Shown here: positions 27,446 through 37,380 of the stretch, piece after piece
Position numbering within the stretch: position 1 is the first letter of the stretch
Layout: the number at the start of each line of letters is the position of its first letter
Assembly: GCF_900188415.1 (NCBI RefSeq)
Contig: NZ_FZNV01000007.1
Span: 62,001-126,000, forward strand
Length of the DNA: 64,000 bases
Direction of reading: 5' to 3'
Origin: Maribacter sedimenticola
GTDB taxonomy: Bacteria; Bacteroidota; Bacteroidia; Flavobacteriales; Flavobacteriaceae
Translations under genes and position numbers: made by a program
The notes under the pieces: model-generated
Databases searched by the model: none
What the model was told of the DNA's origin: nothing
Seen by the model: the letters and a program-made list of their open reading frames with translations, nothing else

Positions 27446-28675
27446 TTATAATTCCTTTATATCAAAACCCAGTTTCCTTAGGTCGTTCCAAAAATCTGGA
27501 TATGACTTGGAAACTACTTCTGCATCGTTTACTTTAAGTGTCGTTTTCATGGCCAAAGGAGCAAAGGCCATAGCCATTCTATGATCGTTGTACGTATCTA
27601 TGGCAATATTTTCAAGAATCCCTATAGATGGAACAATATCTAATTCCTTATCGGTTACGGAAATATTGGCCCCTAATTTGGTCAGCTCCGTATGTAAAGC
27701 TTCCAAGCGATCCGTTTCCTTGATCTTAAGAGTATGTAAGCCCGTTAAATGACAACCTACGCCCAAACCAAAACAGGTTACCGCAATGGTCTGTGCAATA
27801 TCCGGGGCGTTGGCCAGATCAAATACATTTTCCATGTCTACTTCCTTATCCGTCTTTTTTAAGATAATCTTGTTATCGCCAAAGGTAGTTTCCACACCAA
27901 AGGAGGTATAAATTTCAGCCAGTACACTGTCTCCTTGTAAACTTTGTTGTTTATAGGCAGATAGGGTTATTTTGGTCCCTGGTGCAGCCAATGCACAAAT
28001 GCCGTAATAGTAGGAAGCCGAACTCCAATCCGATTCTACCACCAAGGTAACCGGTGCTATTTCATTCTTTGGAAAAACCTTGATCACATTGTCTTTGAAC
28101 GAGGTCTCCACCCCTATTTCCTCTAACAAGGCCAAGGTCATTTTAATATATGGAACTGAAGTAATTTTACCAACCAACTCTAATTCAAGTCCGTTTTCCA
28201 AACTTGGTGCAATCAATAATAGGGAGGAGATATATTGGCTGCTTACATCTGCAGGAAGACTTACTTTATCCTTGACAAGGTTTTGTCCTTTTATTTTAAT
28301 GGGAGGATATCCTTCATCCTGCACATAACTTATCTCCGCACCCAAGGATTTTAAGGCATCCACTAAAATTTTAATTGGCCTTTCAGTCATTCTTTTGGAC
28401 CCCGTCAACACCACTTCTTTTCCTTCCTGAGCAGAAAAATAACCGGTTAAAAACCGCATTGCCGTACCGGCATGATGTATATCTACCGTACCCTGGGAAA
28501 TCTGCAGCCCCTTTGCCATTACCTGTGCATCATCAGAATTGGACAAATTGGTTATTTCAATATTTGGAAACAATGCGGACAACAATAAACTGCGATTAGA
28601 TTCACTCTTTGAACCCGTAATCGTTATAGCGTCTTTAATTTGATGGTTTTCCGGACCTGTAAGGTGAAGTTTCAA
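27446..28675 (-). CDS. aroA: AroA, 5-enolpyruvylshikimate-3-phosphate synthase
   Basis: Joins shikimate 3-phosphate and PEP in the shikimate pathway. The 409 residues show SKSESNRSLLL, HAGTAMRFLTGYF, SSQYISSLLL and YNDHRMAMAFAPLA motifs. It starts at TTG 28675 (MKLHLTGPENHQI). No ATG in frame keeps the N terminus. It is separate from the aromatic operon at 34-38 kb. Confidence 0.94.
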   Translation of the reverse strand: MKLHLTGPENHQIKDAITITGSKSESNRSLLLSALFPNIEITNLSNSDDAQVMAKGLQISQGTVDIHHAGTAMRFLTGYFSAQEGKEVVLTGSKRMTERPIKILVDALKSLGAEISYVQDEGYPPIKIKGQNLVKDKVSLPADVSSQYISSLLLIAPSLENGLELELVGKITSVPYIKMTLALLEEIGVETSFKDNVIKVFPKNEIAPVTLVVESDWSSASYYYGICALAAPGTKITLSAYKQQSLQGDSVLAEIYTSFGVETTFGDNKIILKKTDKEVDMENVFDLANAPDIAQTIAVTCFGLGVGCHLTGLHTLKIKETDRLEALHTELTKLGANISVTDKELDIVPSIGILENIAIDTYNDHRMAMAFAPLAMKTTLKVNDAEVVSKSYPDFWNDLRKLGFDIKEL

Positions 28676-28701
28676 TGCGTATCTTTTTAAAAATAGAGCA
28701 A

Positions 28702-28709
28702 CAAATATA
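28702..28709 (-). promoter_or_regulatory. -10 box for aroA
   Basis: TATATTTG on the minus strand, 27-34 bp before the TTG start, in the 37-bp gap after the MazG-like gene. Confidence 0.5.
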
Positions 28710-28712
28710 CGC

Positions 28713-29039
28713 CTATTTCAACTTTTTATTGGCGTGATGACGCTCATGATCACGCTTTGTTTTTAAATCTAACTTTTTATCAAAAGCTTGTTGTAAATTA
28801 ATATTGGTCTGATTTGCCAAACAGAGTACCACAAAGAGAACATCTGCCAGTTCTTCTCCCAAATCCTTTCCTTTATCTGACTCCTTTTCACTCTGTTCAC
28901 CATACCGCCTTGCTATAATTCTAGCTACCTCACCCACTTCCTCAGTCAACTGAGCCATGTTCGTTAGCTCGTTAAAATAACGAACACCATGTTCCTTGAT
29001 CCAATTATCTACCGCTAATTGTGCGTTATTAATGTTCAT
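28713..29039 (-). CDS. MazG-like nucleotide pyrophosphohydrolase
   Basis: 108 residues with the MazG/all-alpha NTP pyrophosphatase pattern: LTEEVGEVARIIARRYGE, where the two Glu residues bind Mg2+, then GEELADVLFVVLCLANQ with the second E..xD metal motif. It probably hydrolyses nucleoside triphosphates to monophosphates. The target nucleotide is unknown. Its ATG overlaps the dtd stop by 1 bp, so it is the third gene of the rsgA-dtd-mazG operon. Confidence 0.85.
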   Translation of the reverse strand: MNINNAQLAVDNWIKEHGVRYFNELTNMAQLTEEVGEVARIIARRYGEQSEKESDKGKDLGEELADVLFVVLCLANQTNINLQQAFDKKLDLKTKRDHERHHANKKLK

Positions 29040-29491
29040 TACTCTTTCTTCTTTGTATCAATAATTATTGTCACCGGACCATCATTCAACAATTCTACTT
29101 TCATATCCGCTCCAAATTCACCCGTACCAATGGTTTTTCCCAATTTATCTTCCATACTTTCAATAAATGATTCGTACAAAGGAATTGCAATTTCAGGTCT
29201 TGCCGCTTTAATATAGGAAGGTCTATTGCCTTTTTTTGTGCTTGCATGTAAAGTAAACTGACTTACCACTATAGCATCTCCATTAGTAGTGGACAATGAA
29301 GTGTTCATTACTCCATCTTCATCATTAAAAATACGAAGGTTCACAATCTTGTTCGTTAGCCATTCTATATCATCTTGGGAATCCTCAGTCTCAATACCCA
29401 ACAAAATTAAGAGTCCCCCGTTAATTGAACTTATTCTTTTACCATTGACCGTTACACCTGCTTTTGCAACACGTTGTATTACTGCCCTCAT
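29039..29491 (-). CDS. dtd: Dtd, D-aminoacyl-tRNA deacylase
   Basis: Hydrolyses D-amino acids from mischarged tRNA. The 150 residues carry the two active-site motifs: SQFTLHASTKKGNRPS and the cis-Gly-Pro region LLNDGPVTIIID. It is the usual length. It overlaps rsgA by 4 bp, so it is translated from the same message. Confidence 0.95.
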   Translation of the reverse strand: MRAVIQRVAKAGVTVNGKRISSINGGLLILLGIETEDSQDDIEWLTNKIVNLRIFNDEDGVMNTSLSTTNGDAIVVSQFTLHASTKKGNRPSYIKAARPEIAIPLYESFIESMEDKLGKTIGTGEFGADMKVELLNDGPVTIIIDTKKKE

Positions 29492-30441
29492 TTTTTATCG
29501 TCGTGTATATCTACCCTATAATTTTCATCCTCCCCTTTGATCATCTGCAGATAGCTATTATATCTGCTCCATGCAATTTCCCCATTTTCCAAAGCGCTCT
29601 TTACTGCACATTTTGGTTCATCTACATGTATACAGTTGTTGAACTTACAGTCTTGTTTTAACTTGAAAAATTCGGGAAAATAATCTCCAATCTCTTCCTT
29701 TTCCATATCTACGATTCCAAAACCTTTTATACCGGGAGTATCTATGATGCGGGCATTGAAACTTAAATCGAACATTTCTGCAAACGTAGTAGTGTGCTGT
29801 CCCTGTAAATGTTGTTCGGATATTTTTTTGGTCTTGATATCCAAAGTAGGCTCTATTGCATTTACCAATGTGGACTTACCTACACCGGAATGGCCTGAAA
29901 ACATTGAAGTTTTACCAACCATCATTTCCTTTACCTTTTCAACATTTTTACCCGTGGTAGCCGAAATACCAATGCAGGTATACCCAATTTTTCTATACAA
30001 GGCTGCTAAAAATTTTATTTCGTCCAATTCTTCCGGCGTATAGGTATCTACTTTATTGAACAATAAAATTACGGGAATTTCATAGGCCTCTGCAGTGATT
30101 AAAAACCGGTCTATAAACACCGGATATGTAGGCGGGTTGTTCAGCGTTACCAAAAGAAATACCTGGTCCAAATTGGCCGCAATTATGTGGGTCTGTTTGG
30201 ACAGGTTAACAGATTTGCGGATAATGTAATTTTTACGCTCTTCTATTTCATGGATTATACCAATGGTATCATCACCTATGGTCTCCACTTGAAAATGAAC
30301 TACATCACCAACCGCTACCGGATTGGTGCTTTTTATGCCCTTGATCCTAAACTTTCCTTTTATCCTACAATCATAGAAATCACCATTATCTGTCTTAACG
30401 GTATACCAACTACCTGTAGATTTATAAACAATTCCTACCAT
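29488..30441 (-). CDS. rsgA: RsgA, small ribosomal subunit maturation GTPase
   Basis: Circularly permuted GTPase of late 30S assembly. In the 317 residues an OB-fold N terminus is followed by G4 (LFNKVDTYTP), G5 (GISATTG), G1 (GHSGVGKST) and G3 (IDTPGIKGFG), the permuted order that defines the family. A C-terminal zinc knuckle follows (CKFNNCIHVDEPKC). It is first in the operon with dtd and the MazG-like gene. Confidence 0.95.
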   Translation of the reverse strand: MVGIVYKSTGSWYTVKTDNGDFYDCRIKGKFRIKGIKSTNPVAVGDVVHFQVETIGDDTIGIIHEIEERKNYIIRKSVNLSKQTHIIAANLDQVFLLVTLNNPPTYPVFIDRFLITAEAYEIPVILLFNKVDTYTPEELDEIKFLAALYRKIGYTCIGISATTGKNVEKVKEMMVGKTSMFSGHSGVGKSTLVNAIEPTLDIKTKKISEQHLQGQHTTTFAEMFDLSFNARIIDTPGIKGFGIVDMEKEEIGDYFPEFFKLKQDCKFNNCIHVDEPKCAVKSALENGEIAWSRYNSYLQMIKGEDENYRVDIHDDKK

Positions 30442-30498
30442 TTATCCAAAATACCTTCCATTTGTACAAAGTAACTGCTTTCAATGCAAAAAATACCA

Positions 30499-30506
30499 TA
30501 AATTTG
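30499..30506 (+). promoter_or_regulatory. -10 box for the exported protein at 30549
   Basis: TAAATTTG matches TAnnTTTG, 43 bp before the ATG. No -33 box with the right spacing. Confidence 0.4.
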
Positions 30507-30548
30507 AATTTCAACCTAGAACATTAAATATTAACCAATTACTTTAAA

Positions 30549-31361
30549 ATGAAAACTATCAAAAATTTTATCCTTTATGCTTTTTTACTGCTAACCTCTA
30601 TAGGTTTTGCCCAAGAAACCATAACCAATGAATCCGTTATACAAATGGTAGAATTGGGTTTCGATGATTATATGATCATTGACAAAATAAACACCTCTGA
30701 CGTTAAGTTCGATGCTTCTATATCTGCACTTGGCGAAATGAAAAATGCCGGGGTTTCCTCTGAAATTCTTTCATTGATCATGGACAAGTCAAAACAAAAC
30801 ACGAAATCAAAGACAGGTATTTATTATACGGATGCAAATGGGGAGGATAAATTGGTACAGCCAAGTGTTTTCTCAGGGTCAAACTCCAATGCCGTTGCAC
30901 AAAAATTAGTATCTGGTTTGATCAACTCCAAACAAAAGGCGCAACTACCTAAAACCCAATCCAACAATGTTATTCGTCAAAGTCAACCTGAATTTACATT
31001 TATCTTTGACCCAAGCGTAACAGAAGTTGACAATATGCAGAACAACCAAGGTAGTGATGCCGGTATTTTCAACTGGTGGTTTAGAATGGCCAGTAACCCT
31101 AACGAATTTGTTTTGGTAAAACTTACCGTTAAGGAGAAAAAGAACTTAAGGGAGGTCGTTACAGGTAAAAGCAGCTGGATTACCAGTAGTAGCGGTATTG
31201 ACCCAAAATATGCTCTTAATTTTTCCATAGAAGAAATTGAAGGCAATAAGTTCAAGGTTACACCAGATACCTTAGAACCAGGTGAGTATTGCTTTATTTA
31301 CCAAGGCCAAGTACCACAAGGCAGGGAAAACCAGTCTGTGTTCGATTTCTCCATTCAATAG
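30549..31361 (+). CDS. Exported protein of unknown function
   Basis: 270 residues with a signal peptide (MKTIKNFILYAFLLLTSIGF, cut after FAQ). The N-terminal helical part (VIQMVELGFDDYMIIDKI, MKNAGVSSEILSLIM) looks like a small helical repeat. A C-terminal beta-rich domain (FTFIFDPS to PGEYCFIYQGQV) follows. I do not recognise the family. It is a single gene between rsgA and its own terminator. Confidence 0.7.
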   Translation: MKTIKNFILYAFLLLTSIGFAQETITNESVIQMVELGFDDYMIIDKINTSDVKFDASISALGEMKNAGVSSEILSLIMDKSKQNTKSKTGIYYTDANGEDKLVQPSVFSGSNSNAVAQKLVSGLINSKQKAQLPKTQSNNVIRQSQPEFTFIFDPSVTEVDNMQNNQGSDAGIFNWWFRMASNPNEFVLVKLTVKEKKNLREVVTGKSSWITSSSGIDPKYALNFSIEEIEGNKFKVTPDTLEPGEYCFIYQGQVPQGRENQSVFDFSIQ

Positions 31362-31384
31362 TTTAAAACATACATTTAATAGGT

Positions 31385-31417
31385 AGTCCCGATGCTTTTT
31401 GTATCGGGACTTTTTTT
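31385..31417 (+). terminator. Intrinsic terminator after 30549-31361
   Basis: AGTCCCGAT / ATCGGGACT stem (9 bp) followed by seven T. Confidence 0.9.
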
Positions 31418-31528
31418 ATCCGCAGATTTTCAGATAGAACTTTTATAAGTTAATGTAATTCTTTGCTTTCTACATTATACCTTTTAATTTCATCCAATAA
31501 ACTTTAGTGAAATAAAAAAACCATCATC

Positions 31529-31969
31529 ATGAAAAAAATTATGTTATCCTGCTTTATTGCCTTAATCGCAATTACCACTATGACCGCCCAAGAATACAAA
31601 GTTATTACCAGTGTAGAATCTATAGTACCCAGTGGTTTAGGCAGATCAAGAATAATTGACGCCAATGCTGACCGGGACTATAAGGAGTTCTCTTCCGAAC
31701 AGACCGAAGAAGATAATACGCGCAATAAATCTAAACGTGGAGATATACGTGTAAAGGATTTTGAAGAGACCAAATTGCTTAATTTTTATAACATAGCAGG
31801 TATTCGCTTTCAGAACATTGCGGCAAACGATGCGCTTATTTCTTCCAAGTTGAGTAATATGGCACAAAATGGCTGGGAACTGGTTTTTGTAACCAGTGGT
31901 GTAGAGGCCGATGCTGGTAACACAGACGGACAAGGTATTTTCATTACCCGATATATCTTTAAAAGATAG
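31529..31969 (+). CDS. Small exported protein of unknown function
   Basis: 146 residues with a signal peptide (MKKIMLSCFIALIAITTMTA, cut near AQE). The mature protein is basic and acidic-mixed, with a C-terminal pattern LSNMAQNGWELVFVTSGVE and ITRYIFKR. The NGWELV phrase resembles small domains in which a strand follows a helix, as in DUF4177-like proteins, but the match is only suggestive. Single gene, with a terminator directly after it. Confidence 0.65.
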   Translation: MKKIMLSCFIALIAITTMTAQEYKVITSVESIVPSGLGRSRIIDANADRDYKEFSSEQTEEDNTRNKSKRGDIRVKDFEETKLLNFYNIAGIRFQNIAANDALISSKLSNMAQNGWELVFVTSGVEADAGNTDGQGIFITRYIFKR

Positions 31970-31982
31970 AACTATTACACAT

Positions 31983-32011
31983 AAAAAAGCCCGGTAAAAC
32001 CGGGCTTTTTT
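31983..32011. terminator. Bidirectional intrinsic terminator
   Basis: AAAAAAGCCCGGT / ACCGGGCTTTTTT with an AAA loop, between the convergent genes ending at 31969 and 32032. Confidence 0.9.
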
Positions 32012-32031
32012 AATACTAAATTTTTTTATAT

Positions 32032-34122
32032 CTACTGTGCCAGGTTAATCTCAACACGTCTATTTTTCTGTCTACCGTCTTTATACATATTGGTAGCAAT
32101 CGGCTTACTTTCCCCATATCCTATAGCTGTTAACCTAGAAGGTGATATGCCGCCTTTTACCAAAAATTGTAAGACAGCCTGTGCTCTTTGCTCAGATAAT
32201 TTTTGATTCGTAACAACTGAACCTATACTGTCCGTATGGCCCTCTACGGTAAATTTAGCGTTCGGGTACTCGTTCAGAATAGATATGATATCTACCAAAA
32301 CCGGCGTGGATTCGTCTTTAAGAGTAGATTTACCGGTAGTAAACAAAATGGTTTTTGCATAGGCGTTCAACGATTTTTGAACCTCTTCCGTAACAACAGG
32401 CTCCGGACAACCGTTATTGGCTACCGTTCCCATCTCATTAGGACAATCATCATCTTTATCAAAAACTGAATCTCCGTCACTATCTGGCCAAGGACATCCG
32501 TTATTCTCTACCGGTCCGGCTACATCTACACACTGATCTTCATTATCCAACAAGGTATCTCCATCGGTATCTACCCAAGGGCAACCATTGTTTTCTACAG
32601 GACCAGCCTTATCTGGACATTGATCCTCATTATCCAATACCGAATCACCGTCCGTATCTCCCCATGGGCAACCATTATTTTCTATTGGTCCTGCCTTTTT
32701 TGGGCAACCGTCTTCTTTATTTGGAATACCATCACCGTCAGAATCTTTAGGCTGACCGTAGTATACCGGTATCTTTAATCCAGCATAAACATCTGCCCCT
32801 TTAATTTCGCTTCTCGTAAAAGTAGAGATAATAGAACCCGAACCAAGATATAACGGACCTGCACGTAAGCCCGCACCAATCTGCAATCCACTATATTGGT
32901 ACCCACTTATAGGTACGTAAAAACTAAACCATTTACTTTCAAAACGCGGGGTCAATGAAACCAAATTAACAGTACGCATTGTATTTTCACCGGAAGATCG
33001 TAAGGTTAAATCTGTATTTAAGTTCAAATAAAAATGGTTTTTGATGTTCCAATCTGCATTAAAGTGCAATGCGGTTGGCAATTTAGCATTGATATCCGCA
33101 TTAGATTGTACAAAGGTATATAGGTTCTGTAAATCTTCAGAATCCTCAATATTATCGTAATCCTCCTGTGTAATGGTATTATTGATATTGTAGTTATCAA
33201 TTAAACCGCCCTTATATTTTACCGCACCTATATCCGTAAGGGAAAGGCCTAGTTTTAATTTGTATTTGTTTTTGTTCTTCATGACCGATGTTTCACCATC
33301 CGCACCCTTAACCACATATTTGTCATAATCTGGCCTCCATTCATATACAACACCTAGATCAAACCCAAAACCATTGGCATCCGGTACTTCGTAATCATAA
33401 TCATCGTCGTCATAATCTCCAGATCTACCATAGTATAAGTCTCCCGTAGACTCCAATGTACCACTAGTTGAACTATCAGGTAAAGTGGCACCATCTGCAT
33501 CATAGTCTATAGTTACATTTTTACCGGTAACATAGGCATTTCCAAAACCTTGTAAATATTTTAGGGAAAGTCCCCCCTTTAAAAAATGCTGTTCATTGTT
33601 CAACAAGACTTGGGCATAGGTAAGGCCAATTTCTGCCCAGCCATTTCCTGACATATAAAAATCTCCCTCGTTGACCATAAAGTCCTGGCTCTCATCAATA
33701 CTGTCATCCAAATCATCTATACTTTCCCCATTGAATTCATTACCGGTAAGTATGGTCCTGGCCCTTGTAAAAATGGCTATGGAAGATGTTTTACCAACAT
33801 TGAACATAAATGAAGGTCCCATTATATCTATATTACCTGAAAAGTTATTATTATCCGTCAAATAAAGATTGGCATCCGTATCAAACTCAAAATCACTGCC
33901 GGTAAGTTCTGAAAAACCTACACCTACGTAGTCATTGGCAAAAAAACCACTTGCCCCAATTAAATTTATGTCGGTCTTAAATCTAGAATCGGCAATATTG
34001 GCCGGGTTGGCTATTACCCCATGCACACCGCTGTAATTATCGGTTAGAAACCCTACATAAGATTGGGCCTTAGCGGTTAGTGTTACCATAACAAAAATGA
34101 TTGCCACAACTACTCTTTTCAT
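32032..34122 (-). CDS. OmpA-family outer-membrane protein with DUF5723-like barrel and TSP3 repeats
   Basis: 696 residues. After a signal peptide (cut after AKAQ) comes a long beta-rich domain, residues about 20-465, opening [20 protein letters not shown] as in DUF5723 proteins. Four thrombospondin type 3-like Ca2+-binding repeats follow ([15 protein letters not shown] and three variants ending ENNGCPW). A C-terminal OmpA peptidoglycan-binding domain carries [12 protein letters not shown] and [11 protein letters not shown], then [10 protein letters not shown]. It should tie the outer membrane to peptidoglycan. The TSP3 part makes the tandem DNA repeat at about 32420-32750. Confidence 0.88.
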   Translation of the reverse strand: MKRVVVAIIFVMVTLTAKAQSYVGFLTDNYSGVHGVIANPANIADSRFKTDINLIGASGFFANDYVGVGFSELTGSDFEFDTDANLYLTDNNNFSGNIDIMGPSFMFNVGKTSSIAIFTRARTILTGNEFNGESIDDLDDSIDESQDFMVNEGDFYMSGNGWAEIGLTYAQVLLNNEQHFLKGGLSLKYLQGFGNAYVTGKNVTIDYDADGATLPDSSTSGTLESTGDLYYGRSGDYDDDDYDYEVPDANGFGFDLGVVYEWRPDYDKYVVKGADGETSVMKNKNKYKLKLGLSLTDIGAVKYKGGLIDNYNINNTITQEDYDNIEDSEDLQNLYTFVQSNADINAKLPTALHFNADWNIKNHFYLNLNTDLTLRSSGENTMRTVNLVSLTPRFESKWFSFYVPISGYQYSGLQIGAGLRAGPLYLGSGSIISTFTRSEIKGADVYAGLKIPVYYGQPKDSDGDGIPNKEDGCPKKAGPIENNGCPWGDTDGDSVLDNEDQCPDKAGPVENNGCPWVDTDGDTLLDNEDQCVDVAGPVENNGCPWPDSDGDSVFDKDDDCPNEMGTVANNGCPEPVVTEEVQKSLNAYAKTILFTTGKSTLKDESTPVLVDIISILNEYPNAKFTVEGHTDSIGSVVTNQKLSEQRAQAVLQFLVKGGISPSRLTAIGYGESKPIATNMYKDGRQKNRRVEINLAQ

Positions 34123-34222
34123 ACTTTATCTCTTTTTATTGGTTGGATACACCCCTAACGCACCACATATATCCATATTGCAATCTATGTCCACTTTTTC
34201 TTACATATGTTAGGTATGGCAC

Positions 34223-34256
34223 AAAAAAAAGCACCCATAGCAAATGGGTGCTTTTT
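34223..34256. terminator. Intrinsic terminator between aromatic operon and OmpA gene
   Basis: GCACCCAT / ATGGGTGC stem with an A-run on one side and TTTTT on the other. On the minus strand it ends the aromatic operon. Confidence 0.88.
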
Positions 34257-34274
34257 AAATCGCTTATTATCTTC

Positions 34275-35357
34275 CTAACCGTTCACGATTTTCTCCTGAT
34301 GGTTAATGGACTCTTGATGAATTGCCTTGAACATTCTTAAAACAAATTCCTCGCTCAACCCTTTGCTTTCACCCTCTAATATCATGGCGCCTAAAATCTG
34401 GTTCCATCTATTTGATTGTAAAACGGCTACGTTTTTCTGTTTTTTAAGTTCGCCAATACCGTCGGATACTTTCATACGTTTACCCAACATTTCTATCAAT
34501 TGACTATCTATGACATCTATTTGAGCCCTTAGATTACTCAATTGTGAATTGTACTCCGCCTCTGGATCACTTTCCTTCCTGATCTTAAGATCTCTCATGA
34601 TCTGCACCAATTTTTCTGGGGTAACTTGTTGAGCAGCATCACTCCAAGCGTTATCTGGGTCATGATGCGTTTCTATCATCAATCCGTCAAAATTAAGATC
34701 TAAAGCAGTTTGGGATACATCAAAAATCATATCTCTCTTTCCTGTAATATGAGATGGATCGTTAATCAAAGGCAAGTCAGGAAATTTATTCTGGAACTCA
34801 ATCGCCATTTGCCATTCCGGGATATTCCTATACTTGCTCTTCTCATACGTAGAGAAACCTCTATGAATTGCTCCCAACTTTTTAATACCTGCGGTGTGCA
34901 ACCTTTCAATACCACCTAGCCATAACGCCAAATCTGGATTTACCGGATTTTTAACCAACACAATCTTATCAGTACCTTCAAGGGCATCTGCCAATTCTTG
35001 CATAATGAACGGACTTACCGTTGATCGAGCTCCAATCCATAACAAATCGATATCATGTTCCAAAGCCAACTCTACATGAGCACGGTTAGCAACCTCAGTA
35101 GCGGTTTTCATTCCGGTTTCGGCCTTTACTTTTTGAAGCCATTTTAGGCCCAAGGCCCCTACTCCTTCAAAATTTCCTGGACGGGTACGTGGTTTCCATA
35201 TACCTGCTCTGTAATAGTTTACATCGGTATCTTTTAGGGAGTGTGCTATACCTAACACTTGTTCCTCGGTTTCCGCACTACATGGCCCTGCTATTACTAG
35301 TGGATGGTCTAGTTTTAAATCATCCAACCATGTTCTCATTTGTTTTGAATTTTCCAT
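34275..35357 (-). CDS. Bifunctional DAHP synthase / chorismate mutase
   Basis: First step of the shikimate pathway joined to the branch step towards prephenate. Of 360 residues, about 1-255 are a class I KDPG-aldolase-type DAHP synthase (VIAGPCSAETEEQ, YRAGIWKPRTRPGNFEG, LINDPSHITGKRD, GLMIETHHDPDNAWSDAAQQ). Residues about 265-350 are an AroQ-type chorismate mutase (LRAQIDVIDSQLIEMLGKRM). This fusion is common in Bacteroidetes. It is last in the aromatic operon and is followed by a terminator. Confidence 0.94.
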   Translation of the reverse strand: MENSKQMRTWLDDLKLDHPLVIAGPCSAETEEQVLGIAHSLKDTDVNYYRAGIWKPRTRPGNFEGVGALGLKWLQKVKAETGMKTATEVANRAHVELALEHDIDLLWIGARSTVSPFIMQELADALEGTDKIVLVKNPVNPDLALWLGGIERLHTAGIKKLGAIHRGFSTYEKSKYRNIPEWQMAIEFQNKFPDLPLINDPSHITGKRDMIFDVSQTALDLNFDGLMIETHHDPDNAWSDAAQQVTPEKLVQIMRDLKIRKESDPEAEYNSQLSNLRAQIDVIDSQLIEMLGKRMKVSDGIGELKKQKNVAVLQSNRWNQILGAMILEGESKGLSEEFVLRMFKAIHQESINHQEKIVNG

Positions 35358-35362
35358 TTTAA

Positions 35363-36232
35363 TTAATCTATTTCTTGTTTAACGGTATTCTTTTTTAAAA
35401 TTCCTTTTATTTTATTGGTATTGTTCATTTCATTATAAATGCCTTCGTAATCATCATTAAGCAACAGCTCCTTGAATGCCGTAAGGTTTTGAATATACTC
35501 CTCTAACGTTTCTACAACATTGTCCTTATTCTGCTTAAATATTGGTGTCCACATAGCGGGCGAGCTTTTTGCCAAGCGTACCGTACTTTCAAACCCACTA
35601 CCTGCCATATCAAAAATATCGCGCTCGTTCTTTTCTTTCTCGATAACCGTTTTACCCAACATAAATGAACTAATGTGCGACAAATGCGATACGTAAGCTA
35701 TGTGCTTATCATGTGCTACAGGATTCATATATCTAATACGCATACCTATTGCCTGAAAAACCTTCAAAGCTCTTTCTTGTAACTTAAAAGCGGTTAGCTC
35801 AACTTCACAAATAATATTGGTCTTGTCCTTAAACAAATTGTTTATTGCTGCGGACGGACCCGAAAACTCCGTTCCCGCAATGGGGTGGCATGCCAAAAAA
35901 TTTCTTCTCTTTGGATGATTCTCAAGCACTTTACAGAGTAAAGATTTAGTGGAACCAACATCAAAAACTACACAATCTTCTTGTACGGCATCCAAAATAA
36001 TAGGAAGCTCGGTAACCATAACATCTACCGGTATACTTACAATGACCATATCTGCCAATTGTAAATCTTGATAGGTAGCCGCCTTATCTATAATACCCAA
36101 AGACAATGCCTCAGCTAAATTTGCTTCATTGGATTCTATGCCATAGACGGTGACATTGTCGAATGCCGACTTTATGTCCTTCGCCAAAGAACCTCCTATT
36201 AAACCGATACCTATTACAAATACATTCATCAC
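35363..36232 (-). CDS. tyrA: TyrA, prephenate dehydrogenase
   Basis: NAD-dependent oxidative decarboxylation of prephenate to 4-hydroxyphenylpyruvate for tyrosine. The 289 residues have the Rossmann motif GIGLIGGSLAKDI at the start, then DVGSTKSLL and the catalytic region CHPIAGTEFSGPSAA with the conserved His. HKHIAYVSHLSHISSF lies further on. No ACT or chorismate mutase domain is attached. It lies 2 bp after the aminotransferase and 5 bp before the DAHP synthase gene. Confidence 0.93.
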   Translation of the reverse strand: MMNVFVIGIGLIGGSLAKDIKSAFDNVTVYGIESNEANLAEALSLGIIDKAATYQDLQLADMVIVSIPVDVMVTELPIILDAVQEDCVVFDVGSTKSLLCKVLENHPKRRNFLACHPIAGTEFSGPSAAINNLFKDKTNIICEVELTAFKLQERALKVFQAIGMRIRYMNPVAHDKHIAYVSHLSHISSFMLGKTVIEKEKNERDIFDMAGSGFESTVRLAKSSPAMWTPIFKQNKDNVVETLEEYIQNLTAFKELLLNDDYEGIYNEMNNTNKIKGILKKNTVKQEID

Positions 36233-36234
36233 AT

Positions 36235-37380
36235 TTAAAATCTTGCGATTGCTTCTTTTATTTTATCTTCTGAAATACATAATGAAAAGCGAATATAACC
36301 TTCACCATTGCTTCCAAAAATAGTCCCAGGTGTTATGAACAGATCTTTCTTGTACAGGATATCATCTATAAATTCTTCTGATGATTTGCTACCCTGTGGC
36401 AATTTTGCCCATACGAACATACCGACTGCATTTCTGTCATAAGTACAACCCAAGGTATCTGCTAATTGAAAGATCAATGCCCTACGCTTACCATAAACAT
36501 TGTTCAATTCCTCAAACCAATCGTCCGTACTTTCCAGAGCGGCAATTGCACCTTTTTGTATACCGTAGAACATACCGGAATCCATATTGCTCTTCACCTT
36601 TAAAATTGCGTTGATATGTTCATCGTTACCCAATACAAAACCAACACGCCATCCGGCCATATTAAATGTCTTACTTAGGGAATTCAGTTCCAAACATACA
36701 TCCTTTGCATTTTCAATACTCAAGATACTTGCTGGATCGGAATTCAACACAAAACTATACGGGTTGTCGTTCACCAACAGAATATCATTCTTTCTGGCAA
36801 AGGCCACTATTTTTTTAAACTGGTCGCGCGTGGCCGTAGCTCCTGTGGGCATATGTGGATAACTTAGCCACATAACCCTTACCTTGGACAAGTCTTGCTT
36901 TTGCAATTCCTCCAAATCTGGGAACCAACCGTTTTCGTCCGTAAGGTCATAATATTTAGGAACAGCACCTACCAAATTGGTAACCGATGTATAGGTAGGA
37001 TACCCCGGGTTGGGAATCAATACCTCATCTCCTTCGTTCAAAAAAGCAAGGCTTATATGCATAATACCCTCTTTAGACCCCATTAACGGTAAAATCTCCG
37101 TGTCCGGGTCTGCAGTAACTTGAAATCGCTGCTTATAAAACTGAGCTATAGCCTTCCGTAATTGCGGTAATCCTTGATAACTTTGATATTGATGCGCACC
37201 ATTTTCGGTAACAGCTGTCTGTATTGCGTTCAATACCTTTTTAGAAGGAACCAAATCTGGACTACCAATACCCATATTGATGATAGGCCTACCTTGAGCC
37301 ATTAAACCACGTACTTCTCTTAATTTTTTGGAGAAGTAGTATTCCTGTATGCTATTTAACCTTTCGGCCGTACGTATCAT
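36235..37380 (-). CDS. Fold-type I PLP aminotransferase, aromatic operon
   Basis: 381 residues of the class I/II aminotransferase family, with the cofactor Lys in SLSKTFNMAGWRVGF. GSKEGIMHISLAFL, NPGYPTYTSV and MWLSYPHMPTGA complete the PLP site. Its place between pheA and tyrA, with a 4-bp overlap with pheA, suggests it transaminates phenylpyruvate and 4-hydroxyphenylpyruvate. By sequence alone it could also use methionine or diaminopimelate precursors. Confidence 0.88.
   Translation of the reverse strand: MIRTAERLNSIQEYYFSKKLREVRGLMAQGRPIINMGIGSPDLVPSKKVLNAIQTAVTENGAHQYQSYQGLPQLRKAIAQFYKQRFQVTADPDTEILPLMGSKEGIMHISLAFLNEGDEVLIPNPGYPTYTSVTNLVGAVPKYYDLTDENGWFPDLEELQKQDLSKVRVMWLSYPHMPTGATATRDQFKKIVAFARKNDILLVNDNPYSFVLNSDPASILSIENAKDVCLELNSLSKTFNMAGWRVGFVLGNDEHINAILKVKSNMDSGMFYGIQKGAIAALESTDDWFEELNNVYGKRRALIFQLADTLGCTYDRNAVGMFVWAKLPQGSKSSEEFIDDILYKKDLFITPGTIFGSNGEGYIRFSLCISEDKIKEAIARF

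Noticed and set aside
32420-32750. Tandem DNA repeat that could look like a CRISPR or minisatellite
   Set aside because: It encodes four thrombospondin type 3-like repeats in the OmpA-family protein. The units are in frame and not separated by unique spacers.
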